NCBI GenBank assembly: GCA_019916065.1
Contig: CM034236.1
Location: 50,000,690-50,064,689, forward strand
Direction of reading: 5' to 3'
Length of the DNA stretch: 64,000 bases
Source: Vitellaria paradoxa
Taxonomy: Eukaryota > Streptophyta > Magnoliopsida > Ericales > Sapotaceae
A program made the translations under genes and the position numbers. Position 1 is the first letter of the stretch. Every line of letters starts with the position of its first letter. Shown here piece after piece: positions 1 to 13,860 of the stretch. The notes under the pieces are model-generated. The model saw nothing but the letters and a program-made list of their open reading frames with translations, was not told where the DNA came from and searched no databases.

Positions 1-680
1 ATTATTTTTAATAAATAATAAAAATAATTTAATTTAATAATTAATTTAATTTAATATGAAATATATTTTATTAAATTATTTTAAATAATACCATAATTAA
101 ATTAGCTAATTTAATTTAATTTTTTATAAAAAATAAAATATATTTCATATTAAATAAATAAATTGAATTAATTAGTTTAAATTAATTAATTAATTTAATA
201 GTCGTTTTAATTTAATAATTTATTTAATATGAAATATATTTTGTTAAATTATTTTTAATAAATATCATAATTAAATTATTTAAATTATTATGAAATATAT
301 CTTATTCAATTTTTAAAAAAGTAATATAATTAAATTATAATTAATATATTTTATATTTACTGAATCAAATGATATAATAATTTTATTTTATTCAATTATT
401 TTTAACAAACAATATAATTAAACTATGATTTAATATATTTCATATTTTTTGAATTAAATGATTTTTAATAAATAATTTAATTAATTAAGTTAATTATGTT
501 AATTAAATTAAATTAATACGAAATATATTCTATTAAATTGAATTAATTTTTTCAAAACTAATAAAATTAAATATTTTAAGAAAATAAAATTAATAATTAG
601 AAACAAAATTACATTTTCAAATGCAGTTTCAACTTTCATTTCGGAAGACAAAATGACAATAAAAAAATTAAAAATATAAA
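1..680. repeat. Very AT-rich degenerate repeat tract
   Basis: Almost pure A/T sequence in which phrases such as 'taatatgaaatatattttat' recur at about 50, 220, 285 and 510. A related stretch lies near 32060-32420, where the same phrase is followed by a similar 'caaaggcaatttaa' segment (compare 'caaatgcagtttcaa' near 620). This suggests an old dispersed repeat rather than random AT drift. No coding potential is visible. Confidence 0.45.
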
Positions 681-3240
681 CGAATAAATATACGTAAAAA
701 AAAAAAAGAAAACGACACCGCTATTGTAAAAATTGTTCCGTGAGTTGCATATTCTTTCTTTAATTATACCCAGCATTTTTATGGAAAACAAACTTTCAAA
801 TACAATGTGTTCACCAAAAGCATCCCCGTTTGAACTTTCTTGACATTTTGTTTTGGGTTAGGGCAAGATCGGGTTGGGTTAGACAACTCGGGTCAACATC
901 AACGACTCCAGACCAATTGTCACATAATGAACTAAACTAGTTGGGTCCCAACTTAGTGTGTGTTTGGAGTGAAAAAAAAGTGAGATAAATTGAGACAAAT
1001 TGAGAGTTCGTAATGCGTGTAGTAAAAGAAAAAAGTTGATATTATATAAAGTTAACAGAAGTTTATAAAATTTTTTGTTATTTGTTAGCAAACTAAACGG
1101 TGCCTTAATAAGCATTTCAGGAAATGGGAAAAAGAAATAAAAAAATGAATTTTTTTTTATTAAGCATAATAAATTTAAAAAAAAAAAAAGAAAAAGAAAA
1201 AAAAAGGAGAAGCCCAATTATTGCTGAGCCCAACAGCCGCAAAAGGACAAGAACGAACTACCCAATCAGAATGGGGCCCACAGGCTTCAGGTCTATTAAC
1301 CTCTTTGCAGAGCCTACAAGTTTTAGCTTCCATTCACACACACCCGCTTGTGGCCCACCCACTAGCAGGCCTGCCGTGATTCTGACCATGAAAAAATCTC
1401 ATTGCCTGAGACGTTACAGTTGTGCAAGACAATTCTTTTTGGCAGCTTCTTAAAGACCCCAAAAGTCTATGGTCTGTTTGGTCACCCAGAAAACAAAAAA
1501 AATAAAATAAAATAAAAAATCTTTCCATCTTAGAACCTGATGGCCCAGCTGGGTGTTGTCTAATAGAGTCAACAGTCCTATCATCTAAAAAAATAAATAA
1601 ATAAAAAATAAATCTGTGTTGAAAAATGCAAATATGAAATACCAATCCGTGTTGAATTTACTTAACAGAAACTTTATCTATTTTGAATTTGACCATAAAT
1701 TCAATATAGGTGTGTAAATTGCGATATTAGGACCTCAACTATATTAACTTACGATTATAATAAAAAAAATTCATATATTTTTCATTTAGGTCAATTTAAT
1801 ACAAAATAATTTATAAAATAAAATAATTATTCTCACTCTACCACCTTATTTCATTCTTTCAATTAGAATAGGATTATAAATAAATATAAATTACTTTTTA
1901 AACAAATGAATCAAATATGATAATAAAATAAAAGCATTAAAATAATTATTTCATTTCCTGGTAGTAAGGCCCCATTTGGAAAAACTAGCTGGTATCTACT
2001 AGCTTTTTGACTTTTTTCTTTTTTAAATGACTAAATTTACCCTCTTACATTTTATACTTCTTTTAAACATTGAAAGACAAAATTATCTAATTAACAAACA
2101 GTTAAAAAGTTAGTTAATAAAAAGTTTAACTTTTTTCTTCCTTTTCAAACACCAAAAAAACTATTTTTTTAATAACTTACTGCTATAACTAACTTAAAAA
2201 AAAAAAAAAAAAAACACTAACTTTTGACATTCCAAACCAAATTTGTTTTGCTCACATTCGGAATCATGCCAAAGGAGGAGCAAAAGACAAAAAATTTTGG
2301 AAGGGTATATAGGGTAGGCTAGCTAGGCTTTCAAAAGGAGGGTTGGGCTGGGCTGGGCTGGCACCATGGTGATACAGTGAAGTGAAGGAGCGTGACTGTA
2401 GAGTGTAGTCTTTGGTGGAAGGTTATGGATGACACTCACAAGCCTAAGTTTTAATTTAATTTAATTCAATTTTTTTTAGAAAAATTAATTATTTATTTAT
2501 GTTGACCAGAATTTTTGATATATTTAAATATAAATACAAATGGACACAAGCTATAAATTCGAAACGGCTATAGGACCCACCCTTAATAAAAAGGGACGTC
2601 GACCTCTCACCTAACCACACCAACAATAGAGAGAGAGAGGGGGAGGGCCGGAGGTGGTGGTTTTGTTTTTCGCTTTTCCTTTGACAAACACCATTCATCA
2701 CCCCCTCTGGGCGGCTATGGGTTCTCTGGAATTCCCCAAAACCTTTGGCTGGCTATGGGTTCCCCTGGAATTCAAGGTGTGGGGTTATAGGAAAAGCTTC
2801 TTTTTGGGTGCAAAACCCTATTAATATTGATTTTTGTTTGCCTCCGTAACTGCCTTTGAGGAGGATACGTATGAGTTTTTAATGCTTCTTAGAGGGTTGA
2901 ACGAACAAATATGTTAGTGGCCCCAGCAGTTGGACCACCACTGGTTTGTAATTTTCAACCAAATAAAGTCCATGCATTGTTATTAATTGATTTGCATCGA
3001 TCTCTTCTATAGTGACAATAGATTTCGACGTAACATCAAGGCTTATAATTACACTAACAAATAACCTATACTTTCTCGATTAAAATAAAATATACATGTA
3101 TTTTTATACCTTCTCTATTTCTCTGTCAGACAACATAATATTGAGAAGTAAAATTTTTATCTTTCGTAATGCAACTCTTTAGATATTATCATTAAATTCA
3201 AGTTAACGGTTTATAAGAATGTGAAGTGATACAAAGACAG
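681..3240. other. Intergenic, no gene seen
   Basis: AT-rich DNA with homopolymer runs. Apart from the MITE-like element at 957-1108 I see no gene. Open frames of 70-112 codons here are low complexity (poly-F/L or poly-K from A/T runs) and match no family I recognise. A slightly GC-richer patch near 2280-2760 contains short repeats of 'gggctgggctg' and two copies of 'ggctatgggttc', but no coding signal. Confidence 0.5.
957..1108. mobile_element. MITE-like element, family C
   Basis: Starts with 'tgtgtgtttggagtg' and ends with 'gcaaactaaacggtgcc', which form an imperfect terminal inverted repeat. The body ('gtgagataaattgagac', then a 'gtaatgcgtgtagtaaaa' segment) resembles the stretches at 22018-22146, 32475-32630 and 52377-52535. 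About 150 bp with no coding capacity. The family assignment is by eye. Confidence 0.45.
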
Positions 3241-4160
3241 GACGGAAGTTTGAGCAAAAAATTTATAAAAGATTTTAGCTATTCATTGAAACATAAAACT
3301 CAATCCCAACATTTAGATTTTAGTTTATAAGAAGGACATTTTTGAAATGTATTATGTTTTATTATATAGATATAAATATGGTCAATCTTATCAATTTAAA
3401 TTTAAAATTAGAATTTTAAAAAAAATAACTCCGCAAAGATTAATTTTATTCAAATATTTGTAAAAATAAAGAAGTAAAACGATGAATATAAAATTTTAAT
3501 TAGTTTTATAAAAATAAATCAAATAAAAAATGTTACTATTATTAACTATATGTACTTTATAAAATAAAACAAATACAGTCAATATAACTAATTTAAATTT
3601 AAAATTAGAATTTTAAAAAATAACTATCTCCAAGCCTATTTAATATTTGATTTTTTTTTTCTACTTTTGAATGTTAAAAATACTAAGTGTTACTGTTATA
3701 AGAAAAATAACCTTATTGTTATTTAAACTTTTTCAATTTGTGTTTCTTAATTCAATTTCATTTCTTATTTATTTTTTTAATTTAATTACTAATATAATGG
3801 AAATATATAAATTTAATAACAGTATTAAATTTTTAAGCAAGTGGCCCATTTTTGAAAATCATGTGAAAGTAGGTCTTTTTTTAGAACTCAAGAAGGTGGA
3901 TCCCTTTGCAAGAACCTATGAGTTTTTTACATTTATTAAAACCATATGTCATAATTCTAGTACTTTTATAGGTAAAAAGAAAAGTAAAATTGCAATGTTT
4001 TGGCAACGTGGGATAAAAAAACAAAAGTTTTGAGCGAAAGTTTTGGTTTTTAAAAGATCTTAGCCATTCATTGAAAAATAAAATTTAATCTTACCCATTA
4101 AATTTTAGTTTGTGAGAGAAACATTTTCAAAATCCGTTCTATTTTATTATATAGATTGTG
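3241..4160. repeat. Two degenerate copies of a dispersed repeat
   Basis: A segment at about 3250-3370 ('agctattcattgaaac', ending 'ttttattatatagat') recurs at about 4025-4160 and again near 55080-55200. Between them, 'taatttaaatttaaaatta' followed by 'gaattttaaaaaa' occurs at about 3390-3430 and 3590-3620. The 120-codon frame at 3671-4033 lies inside this repeat and is AT-driven, so I do not call it a gene. Confidence 0.4.
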
Positions 4161-7100
4161 TATTCACATTGCGTATAATTTCAATTATTAAATATATATA
4201 ACTAAAATGACACGACTAATTATTAGCCTATCATTTTAAAATAAAAAATTTATAACAATTCGATTAAGGGAGAGTTTAATTTGCCAAAATTCATCTATTT
4301 TTTGTACTTTTCGTTTAGTTTTTTGTCTTCTAAACACCACCTAATTAATTACCTCTGTAGTTACATCATTCTGATTGAATATAATTTTCTTATATAATTT
4401 TAGAACTAATTATACCTAAAAAATTTAAATAGAATACCTAATTTGCCTAATTGAAGGATGTGAGTGGCCTTTTTATAAAGCTAGGTATAAATTTAGTGCA
4501 AAGTGGGAAGCAATGTTGCTTGGATTCCATGAGTGTGTCCTTTGCTTCATTCCAAGGCATAGCTACTAAGCTATTGAAGGAAGTAAAGGAGAAAAGAAGG
4601 TAGGTAATTAATTAGTAGAAGCCATCCCCATATATATCTTCATACTAAATATAGATTGTGACTTCTTTTAAAAGAGCTTTTCATTATTGAAAAGATTAAA
4701 CTACTAACTAAAGTGGTACCCAAAAAAAAAGGAAGCATGCATAGCCACTGAAAAGTGAACCCCACAAACTATTTCTGAGATATTATGGGTGAGGTATCTT
4801 ACTTGCTAAGGATTTTATTTCATTAAATAAATAAATAAAGAGAGTTATAATGGCATACAACTTCAAATTCTACTTGATTAAAGGAGGTTAATTCTCAGGG
4901 ATGATTACTAATACATTTCAAGTACCATGGTTCCATAGAAATTAATTAGTGGCTTACAGGTGAAGTTTGTGGGTCCCAAAAATTACCATCTCCAAATTAA
5001 TTACTAGTCTAATAAAAGATACTGTTTTCCTTTATAAAAATTTTTAATTCAAGATTTGTGTTTTGAGAAAACAAAAAATATATATATAACACATTGCTTT
5101 GTTAATTTTCTCCTTCAAGAATTATGTCATCAATTTACAACTTGTCATGGTTTTCCTTCCAATGATGTGAGTAAATACATATTTTTTTAAAGTATTTTCT
5201 TTTCGGGCTTAGCCCCTCTAAATAATAAATAAATCTATATATATATAAATCTTGCCATGACGTGAGTTTTACCGTATTTTTATGAAAATGTTGCCTTTTT
5301 TTTTTCATTCACCTCAAAATAAGTGGTAGTGCTTGATTTATCAAAAGAAATTAAGAATTATTGTTAAAATAACACGTGGTAAAATTTAACTGGAAAAAGT
5401 TAAGAAAAGTTATTAACTTATTTATTTATTTATTTTTTTTGTGTTTTTAGAGATCTAAACCCCCTCTAAATTAATAAATAAATATATATATATATGTATG
5501 TATATATATAATTTTTTGGATTGTATGGTAATTTTTACACTCTAGTGATTGTGAGAGCGTTAGGTAGCAGCCCTAGCATTTTCCTGTTTTCTACTTGGGG
5601 GAAAAAAAAATTGTACGCTGAGGGTCATCAAAATGGATGGTCTAAAACTTAGCAAATCAAGTCCCAAGAATGGACCCCCATCGTGAGCAAAGTTTTGAAA
5701 CTTTGGACCAACATGTGGCAAATTTCTGCTTGAGGGAACTATTGTTTTAGATGAGGTCGAGCACACTTCAATTATAATAGTGCATATATGTCCCAGCCGG
5801 GTTGCTGCTTAGCAGACAAAGCAAGCATTGAGGTTCAACTTTTCTTTACTAGCTTAGTGCAAGAGTAATGAACCAAAATTACAACTGTCCAATCAATGAA
5901 CCAGTATCGATCAATCTTTAACCTTTTATGATGATTTCATTTCATTTACAAATGCTTTTGACCACTTTTGTCAACTAATGTTTCTTTTATACAAAACCTG
6001 CCTTATCTGCCTATATATATATATATATATAATTTAAATGACTTGTTGGGTTACAACTGTAATTAAATTGATAGTGATCTCTGCATATAATACTATGGAC
6101 AAACTACAGCATGTTCTATGGTAAGAAACTCATTAATTTTGTGCTTCTATAATTAATCACTATAATACAGTAAAATGGAGGCATTGTTTGGATGTTCACT
6201 ATCAACCCACACACACACACACTTTTCCCTGTACCACTTTAATCTCCAATACTACTTCATCACAAACTATATATGAAGAAAAACCATAAATTGAAATCAT
6301 ACCCTTAAAATCCAGTTACAGGCTGTAGATTTTGTTTGGCTTATCTTGGTAATGCTAATTAATAATAAGACATATCCCATTCCAATCCGTTCATGTATTA
6401 CTATAAATAGGGCAGCAACTCAAGTTCTCTTTCTTTGTTGAACGTGAAATAGTTAGTATGAACAATGAAAATTCACTTTACTTTCAGAATATTAATGATT
6501 TTTTTTTATGGTGAACTACTGATGTATGCATGTATACGTAAAGGGATATTTATTTATTTAAGATTTGAAGTTCTATTGTTGAAAAATCAATGGCACGCAT
6601 CTGGTCTGGTCGTTATATAAAATTATTTTTCCTAAATGCAAGTGCGGTGTCAAGTTGAGGGCATCTTTCAAATTCCAACAACTGACCAATCTAGCGTTTA
6701 TAAGAGGGGCTTACTTGTATTCTTACGAGAATTGCTCAGCTCCCAGCGAAGGTGTACATGCTGTAAAGTACTTCAATTAGGTTTACTAAATTTAACGAAA
6801 TTAAAAAATTATTTCGAATTTGGTTCGTTCAAATTGAACTTGAGCTAAACTCTAATTGAATTGATTTTGAATTAAACTGGAATTGTTTGATATTTTATAG
6901 TAAATTTATGAAGCTAAACGAATATAAAATTATGATTCAAATACAATACATTTATATTTCAAATCAAATCTATAATTAATGAATACATCGTGCCCTACCT
7001 GTGAATAACTTGGTCTGAGTTAAAACCCTAAGTTTAACAAAGGGAAATGGGTTGGGAGATGTCTGCACATATTTTCAAACCACATAACTTCTCACCAAGG

Positions 7101-7610
7101 GGAAAATATATATATATATAAAAAAAAAGCAAGAAGCACTTCAACCAAACTGCAACCCTGAAGTGTTTGTCGGAAGACCCTTAATTTTTTTTTTTTTAAT
7201 TTGGCGCAATTTATTTACTTTTGTGTTATTTGGAGTTACAAAAAAGAATTCAAAAAAAATTTTAAAATTAATGTAAAAAAAGACATGTAATGAAATTTAA
7301 TTAAAAAAATTAAGAATTTTTAAAAAATTTCTAAAAATTTTTGAAAAAATTTAAAGTTTTAAGCAGAGTAGTTACGGAATACTGCAATCCCAAAAACAAT
7401 TCACAAATCAGAGGATAGAATTATCCGTAATATTTAAACCTAAAGCGATGAACAGCCTAGAATATTCAAAGAAAAGGGCTGGGAATTAGATGGGGAAAGG
7501 GGTAATTCAGTGAACAACTTCTGATTATCCCTCATCCCTCTTGTGTGCAAACAATGTGCTCTCCTGCCATGCTGTTTGGTGTTAGTCAGTCGGAGGATGA
7601 CAGTTTTGAA

Positions 7611-7653
<43 letters not shown>

Positions 7654-10415
7654 GAGGTTATATAAATATGTATGGGGCTGCTGTTATAGATACATAATAA
7701 TATTAAATACATTGTACATACTTTTCAGTTTACAGTACATGCAGTTATGTTAATAAATAGTATATTGTAAACAAATCCAGTCACGTTACCTATAAAGTAC
7801 TGAATTTTTCTTTTCCTTTTTTTTTCTTTATTAAAAAATCAGAGAGAGAGAGAATAAAGCTTAGAACCCACCTAACAAGTGGATCATTATACAATAACAT
7901 TATATACTAGATGTATATCCATATAATTAATTATGCTTGTTCTGATTGTATGCACTTGAATAATAGGAGTTACCGACCAGATCTGTTTGATTAATTAATA
8001 ATGGATAAAATATCATTCATTTGGATCTTCCATCTAACTTTGGCACAACTAGGTTTTGCGTTTTAGCTACCGTTTGTTCTTTCTTTTTTTTTTTTTTTTT
8101 TCCTGAAATAAAATAGTGATCAATGCATAGTAAATTATAAGGTACCTTTCCTGCTTGATTTAAGGTACTTGTTTTTCTTTTTTTTTTTTTTTTTAATGTT
8201 AATTAATCAGTGCCAAGTCTAGCTACATGAAAATGAAGCAGAAGTATTTGAATATAATGAAATATTTGTAACTGCGGTGAAGATTACCTAGCTTCTCCAT
8301 TAGAGGCATACTGATAACCCAATTTTGCCACGTACACTTTGAATAAAATAGTAATCAATGATACATGTATAGTTGTGCCCTATGTATTAATATGTATGTC
8401 AGAACGTTTAACTTCTCAATCACTTTCCAAATGAGGGGTTTTGATCGCTATCACAATCACATCTCCTTGGGTATTGAGCTCATATATTTAATAGTTTTAA
8501 CAACCGAATAATAGAGTTGACAAGTTTAAAATAACTAGATTATCTTAGGCTACTCTGTACAACTCATGAGTATATTTTTTATAAAAATTATACGGATTCG
8601 ATTTCTAATTTAAATGGGATGTATGTGAGGGATAGCGTACATTTCTTCGATTTATCTATCGATTATGTAGTCCGTTGAAAATTATAATAAAATAGTGAGT
8701 ATTCTGAATTACCAAAAAATATACATATAATTAGACTGATTAATAATATTAATAATAATTAATTGATCCACTTCATTACATATAAGAGATAAAACACACG
8801 CTAAGATACTCGCATTATAAATTTGTTACCATGTTATGAGGGAAAGTTAAAAATTTTAAAATTAACGGTCTGAAAAATTTCAAGAAACACTTTTGAGAAA
8901 ATTTACATAATGACTATCAAAAAATAAATTTAAAATTTTACTAGTTGAATTATCCTTCAAAATTAAAAGAATATTTTATTCCGTACACTAGTATATATGA
9001 GAAAATCTTTGGAACGAATTAAAGGCGATATCGTGCGCTGTGAGCTGGCGTGAACGGAAACGAGGAGCCTTCCATGGTTGGTTCGGTTGCCCTGCCAGTT
9101 TATTTTAGTGGCCGGTTCACGCACGGGGGGAGGAGACAAGAGGAAGGGGACGAATCGGAAAAATAATTAAAGTGAGAGAAGAAAAAGAAAAGAAAGTAAT
9201 CGCAGTACGATGGATGTATACGGCTGGCGTACGATAGCGGGAATCGTGGGATGCGCAGGTGGGGTTTCCATACTCTTCCGGGTAATCGACATGCATGGTA
9301 TATCAGATGCTGCCTTTTTGGGATTGGGAAACCCATTTTTTAATTAAAAATTAACAAATTATTTTTAAATGGGTAGACATATTTACGTAGAGTTTGGGAG
9401 TAAAAAAATTAGTTTTTTTATTTGAGAAGGAAAAAAATTTAATTTTTTAATAATTAATTTTTAAACTTTTGTTAATTTAATATTTTTACCTTCCATGATT
9501 TAAAAGAAATTTAAAATATAAGAGATTAAATTTAAAATATTAATTCATATTTTTCAATTAACAAATAATTATAAAACCTATAATGAGGGTAAATCATTAT
9601 TTTTATAAAAAAAAATTCTCAGTTCTCTACTGCACACGAATTAAAAATAACATGTTTCGTTCTAAATTAAGCCTGGGTTTCACATTGGAGTAATGGTTGG
9701 GATGGTGGGAATTACAACAACGAGCGAATACCAACAAGTACAAAATTTTAGCGTAAAGCGGAAAAATATATATTGAGAGCATTATGAAAACTTTTAAATA
9801 AAAAACATAAATAGTTTATGAAAATTTTAAAAACAAAATGATAAAATTAAATATGTTCAAAAACTTTGAAACTTATCCCCCTTTTAGACCCGAATTACTA
9901 CTGAGGTAGTTTGGTTTTAAAAAATTTAAAAAATTAATTTTAATAATTTTTTTAACTTTCTTCTCAAAGTACTTTATTAATTTTTAAATTTATTCAAATT
10001 TCTTTCATTTTATCAACTTTTATTAATTATTTTTATTTTTCTTTTAACTTTTTTGCAATTTTAACAAACTTTTATCAATCAAACTAAGCACTAAGGTAAC
10101 ACCTCGACCATCCTTCTTTTTTTTTTTTTTTTTTTTTTTTAATGTGTGGTCGAACGGCCCTTATGCTTAGCATTCATCATTTCTAAAAGTAAAGTACGTA
10201 CTCAGTTTGTGACAACTTTTTATAACCAAAATTTTCATTTGATTTGACACAATACTATAGAATCACTCAAAATTTTATATGTAATTTGATAGGGTGGCTC
10301 TCTATCAAATAGGAGTATCTAATCAATCCAAGCCATGATCCGAATCAACCGAACAAGCATAGCATCAATCGGATCCGAACGACCATAACTACGAGAACAG
10401 ACAAAGTAGCTTGCG
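4161..10415. other. Intergenic, no gene seen
   Basis: Long AT-rich region with TA microsatellites, poly-T tracts and one compound CT/AC microsatellite. A GC-richer patch at 9005-9330 has no supportable open frame. Nothing resembling a conserved protein, tRNA or rRNA was seen on either strand. Confidence 0.5.
7611..7653. repeat. Compound (TC)n(AC)n microsatellite
   Basis: About 13 TC units are followed directly by about 9 AC units. A simple-sequence repeat, likely length-polymorphic. Confidence 0.9.
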
Positions 10416-12033
10416 CATGTCACGCCCTTAACTTAATTATTCAGGACAAACAGTATAAAAATATAAGAACAAATTAAATTAAATAAAAATTCGTTCTAAA
10501 ATCAAGTCATAATATAATAATTATCATCAGAACAACTAAACATGTTTCTCATTCTCATATTAAAATAATATTTAAATAGATCACTATCAATTTATCAATA
10601 GCGTCATCCATCTTAACACCATTTTCAATGACCACATTTAATGTCTACACATTTAGAACAAATATTATAACCATGTTTATAGCTATCCAAAATAATAATG
10701 TCATAAATATCAGTATCGGATCCATCCTCTAGGTCACATCACTTATAATACTAATAATTCAACTTTTAGTTAAAAAAACTAAACACAAATGTTATTATTC
10801 ATAATTAAGACCAGACTCAGGCTACTCTAACCTAAACTGCCTACGTATCTCAGCTCGGAAATCAGGTCATCGTAGTTCCTAAATTTATATCTCTTATTTC
10901 AAAACCAAACTCATAATCAATTCGATAAATCATTCATCTCAATATAAAAGAATATAAATGTAGTCTCATGTGATAGGATGTGATGGAATGCAATGTTAAT
11001 ACATATTCTAGTCTCCATCTACCCTCAACCTTATCTTGGGACGGGTGATGCTTAGTAAAATATGCGAGGTCATCAATCGCACTATTTATGCTTACGGCGA
11101 ACGTGTATCTCAATATATATATAAATCGAATAGGGAACTGTGTGACATTTCTATTGGTGTAAGGCTCAGAAGAACCGTGTTACACCCCTAGCCCTTCTAC
11201 TAGGAAACCATGTTACACCCCTAATCAAGCATCTACTTAGCTCAAGTAGAGTCCAACTGTAGTCCGGAGGAAAATCTCATAATCATATCTTATAATTAAT
11301 GTCCCAACTCTAAATGATTAAACTCTAATCATATATATCGGCTGGAGATCATCCGGTATTTTTAAAATCTCATTTTCTTAAAATCTCATTTTCTTATTTT
11401 TATCAAATCATGGATCCCGTCCATATATATAACCTATGTCTCGACACGTCACAATATAAAAGTGGCACTCTTGACCAATCAATACTCTCAACATGAACCG
11501 AATGATGCCACCCCAACCCTATGCACATGATATGTTAATCATACAAATAAATATTATCTCAATATAAACATATATTCTCATTAGACTTGGTGATAATTTG
11601 GGGTCCATTCCTTCATTAGAAATCGATAATAATTTAGTTTGGGTACAAAAATATAATTGAAAATTAATTTTTAATCTTTTTTAAAAATCTGCCACACTAG
11701 TGTCTAGACACCCGTGGTTTAGACATCTTAGTCGGCAGGTTCGGACACTAGAGCCCAGTGCCTAATTCTGAAGTTCGTTTCCGACGAAACCCAGCTCCAA
11801 ATCACTCTCAAGTCACCATTTTAAGTATCAATCTCAACAATAACTCATGTACAAATATTTAAAACACATAAATCACACGTTTCCTCAGCATTTAATTAAA
11901 GAATAACTCAAATATATGCAAGATATTCACATTTATATGCATATATATAACCATATATATATATGCATGTATATGCACGAATCACAAGATTTTTAACCAA
12001 ATCAAGCATATATGTATATATATATATATTAAA

Positions 12034-12267
12034 ATCATCCTAATAACGTCTAGAACACAATTATAAGTTCCACCTACCTTGAATCTGAAGTGAAAATAAG
12101 AAAAACGAAGAAAACTTATTGAGCTCCCAACCTTCAAAAGTTGATTTCTCCCCCCTCGAGCTAAACCATTGAAAATGGACGTCACCATGATGTTCACAAC
12201 ATCAAATACTACCCCGATCCGCTGACCTTTTGCTCCAAATCATACTTTCTCTCTCTACACTCTCTTA

Positions 12268-12314
<47 letters not shown>

Positions 12315-12546
12315 TCTTAACAACGTCTAGAACACAATTATAAGTTCCATCTACCTCGAATCTGAAGTGAAAAGAAGAAAAACGGAGAAAACTTATTGAG
12401 TTCCCAACCTTCAAAAGTTGATTTCTCCCCCCTCGAGCTAAACCATTGAAAATTGACGTCACCATGATGTTCACAACATCAAATATTACCCCGATCCGCC
12501 GACCTTTTGCTCCAAATCATACTTTCTCTCTCTACTCTCTCTTACC
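12034..12546. repeat. Tandem duplication (2 x ~237 bp) around a TA microsatellite
   Basis: Copy 1 spans 12034-12270 and copy 2 spans 12311-12546, offset by 277 bp. They differ at only a handful of positions (for example 'ctaataacgtc' against 'cttaacaacgtc'). The spacer is an uninterrupted (AT)n run at 12271-12312. The two near-identical minus-strand frames of about 70 codons that begin with MNIMVTSIFNGLARGG are products of this duplication. On the minus strand, 'caaggtaggtgga' looks like a splice donor, so this may be part of a transcribed non-coding repeat. Confidence 0.85.
12271..12312. repeat. (AT)n microsatellite
   Basis: Roughly 21 uninterrupted AT units separating the two tandem copies described at 12034-12546. 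Confidence 0.95.
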
Positions 12547-12804
12547 TCTCTCTCTTTTCTCTCTTTTTTTTCTCCTCTCTATTATAAAGCCACTGAGCCA
12601 ACCAAAAGAAAAAGAAAAGAAAAAGAAAGGGAGATAAAGGAAAAGAAAAAGGAAGCTGGGCCCAGTTGTCCAACTAATTACCAATTTAGACCACATTTGA
12701 TCTGAGAAAAATAAAATAAATCAACTCGATCTCAAAATAAATATTTTACTACCCCAAAATAACATATAAATAGCTAAAATAAATATCAAGTATTACATGT
12801 CACG

Positions 12805-13860
12805 GGCTACATATATAATTATATTTTGATATATCTTTAGATATACGCCTATAAAGGTACTACTATCTTTAAACAATTTGGCTAACCAATTAGAGAATTA
12901 ATCTTGGAATCCACAATACAAGTGGCATCATTTGGTTGGAGAGCAGGACTTGATTACATGCAACACATGCACACTCGTTTGCATAAGGTTTCATATATAT
13001 GCATTTCTATCACAAGTACTCTGGTACAACATATCTCTTATATAGAAAACTCTGCAAAAAGTATTTTCTCTAATCTCCCTAACTAATTGAAGTATCAGCG
13101 TTTTTTTGCAGGCACCACACCAGTATACTTAGTATTTTTCAAGCTCGCATTAGACAATTTGGAGGAAACGAATTTACTGAGTTATCAGATAGCGCCGTCT
13201 GTGGGAATCAAAGGGGCCATCAGCCTGCCGTTCATAATCCTTTAGTTCTTGACTTGAGGGCATTGATGAAACCACAAATGTCTCACATTAGAAAGGAATT
13301 GATGATTGGGATAACTTATAAAGCAGCTTTAGCTTTCCTCCTTATACAAGACATTTTAAAGTCGTATAGTTCTAGATCTAGTGGGAATTCTAGAATTAAA
13401 CTTGCTCTAATAGAATAAGCACCAGAATAGCTGGCATTTTGAGAAGTAGCTAATTAAACTCAAATCGAACAACATTTGTCAAGAAGTGGATGAAAATAGA
13501 ATATCATCATATTCAACATTGGTCAATGGTATTTTTATTAATTCATATGCCCAACTTAATTTGCACATTAATTAAGGGAGCGTTTAGAATCTCAAAAAAA
13601 TTTAAAAAAAATTAAAAGTTAGGGTTGATGTGATATAAAAATGATAAGTGATAAAATTTGATTGGAGGATTTTTTAAAAATTTTTGAAAATTTTTGAAAT
13701 TTTTTGAATATCCAAACGACTCTTAATTTTAGGTAGGAATCATTAATTACTTTTTAACCTTGTTATTGTCATGGGACGGCATTCCCCCAGCGCGTGGACG
13801 ATTCTGTGTGTGTGTGTGTGTGTAAAATCTTATCGCAAACATTATAATGCGTTATAGCTG
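12805..13860. other. Intergenic, no gene seen
   Basis: AT-rich sequence with a small MITE-like element at 13573-13725 and a (TG)n microsatellite at 13805-13823. The 60-codon frame at 12904-13086 has no recognisable domain and I do not call it. Confidence 0.45.
13573..13725. mobile_element. Short MITE-like element, family D
   Basis: About 150 bp with long imperfect terminal inverted repeats: the left end 'ttaagggagcgtttagaat' pairs with the right end 'atatccaaacgactcttaa', and pairing continues inward through the A/T runs for about 30 positions. TTAA lies at both outer edges. No coding capacity, so presumably a non-autonomous element or hairpin-forming remnant. Confidence 0.55.

Larger units (their letters stand above)
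10425..12795. mobile_element. 2.4 kb repeat block, class uncertain
   Basis: The block is bounded by two exact copies of the 9-mer 'catgtcacg' (10416-10424 and 12796-12804), which could be a target-site duplication. I see no clear terminal inverted repeat and no transposase, gag or pol frame. Inside, at 11982-12546, is a 237-bp tandem duplication split by a TA microsatellite. The interior has phrases such as 'ccgtgttacacccctag' repeated at about 11178 and 11210. The content resembles a non-autonomous retroelement or MULE-like element, but the class is not established. Confidence 0.4.

Noticed and set aside
879..1645. Overlapping frames of 103-112 codons
   Set aside because: Low-complexity Phe/Leu or Lys tracts from poly-A/T; one overlaps a MITE-like element.
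3671..4033. 120-codon frame in AT-rich DNA
   Set aside because: Phe/Ile/Lys/Asn-rich translation of a dispersed repeat, with no domain.
11982..12474. Two similar minus-strand frames of about 70 codons suggesting a duplicated small gene
   Set aside because: The similarity is explained by the underlying DNA tandem duplication inside a repeat block, and each frame ends in microsatellite-encoded residues.
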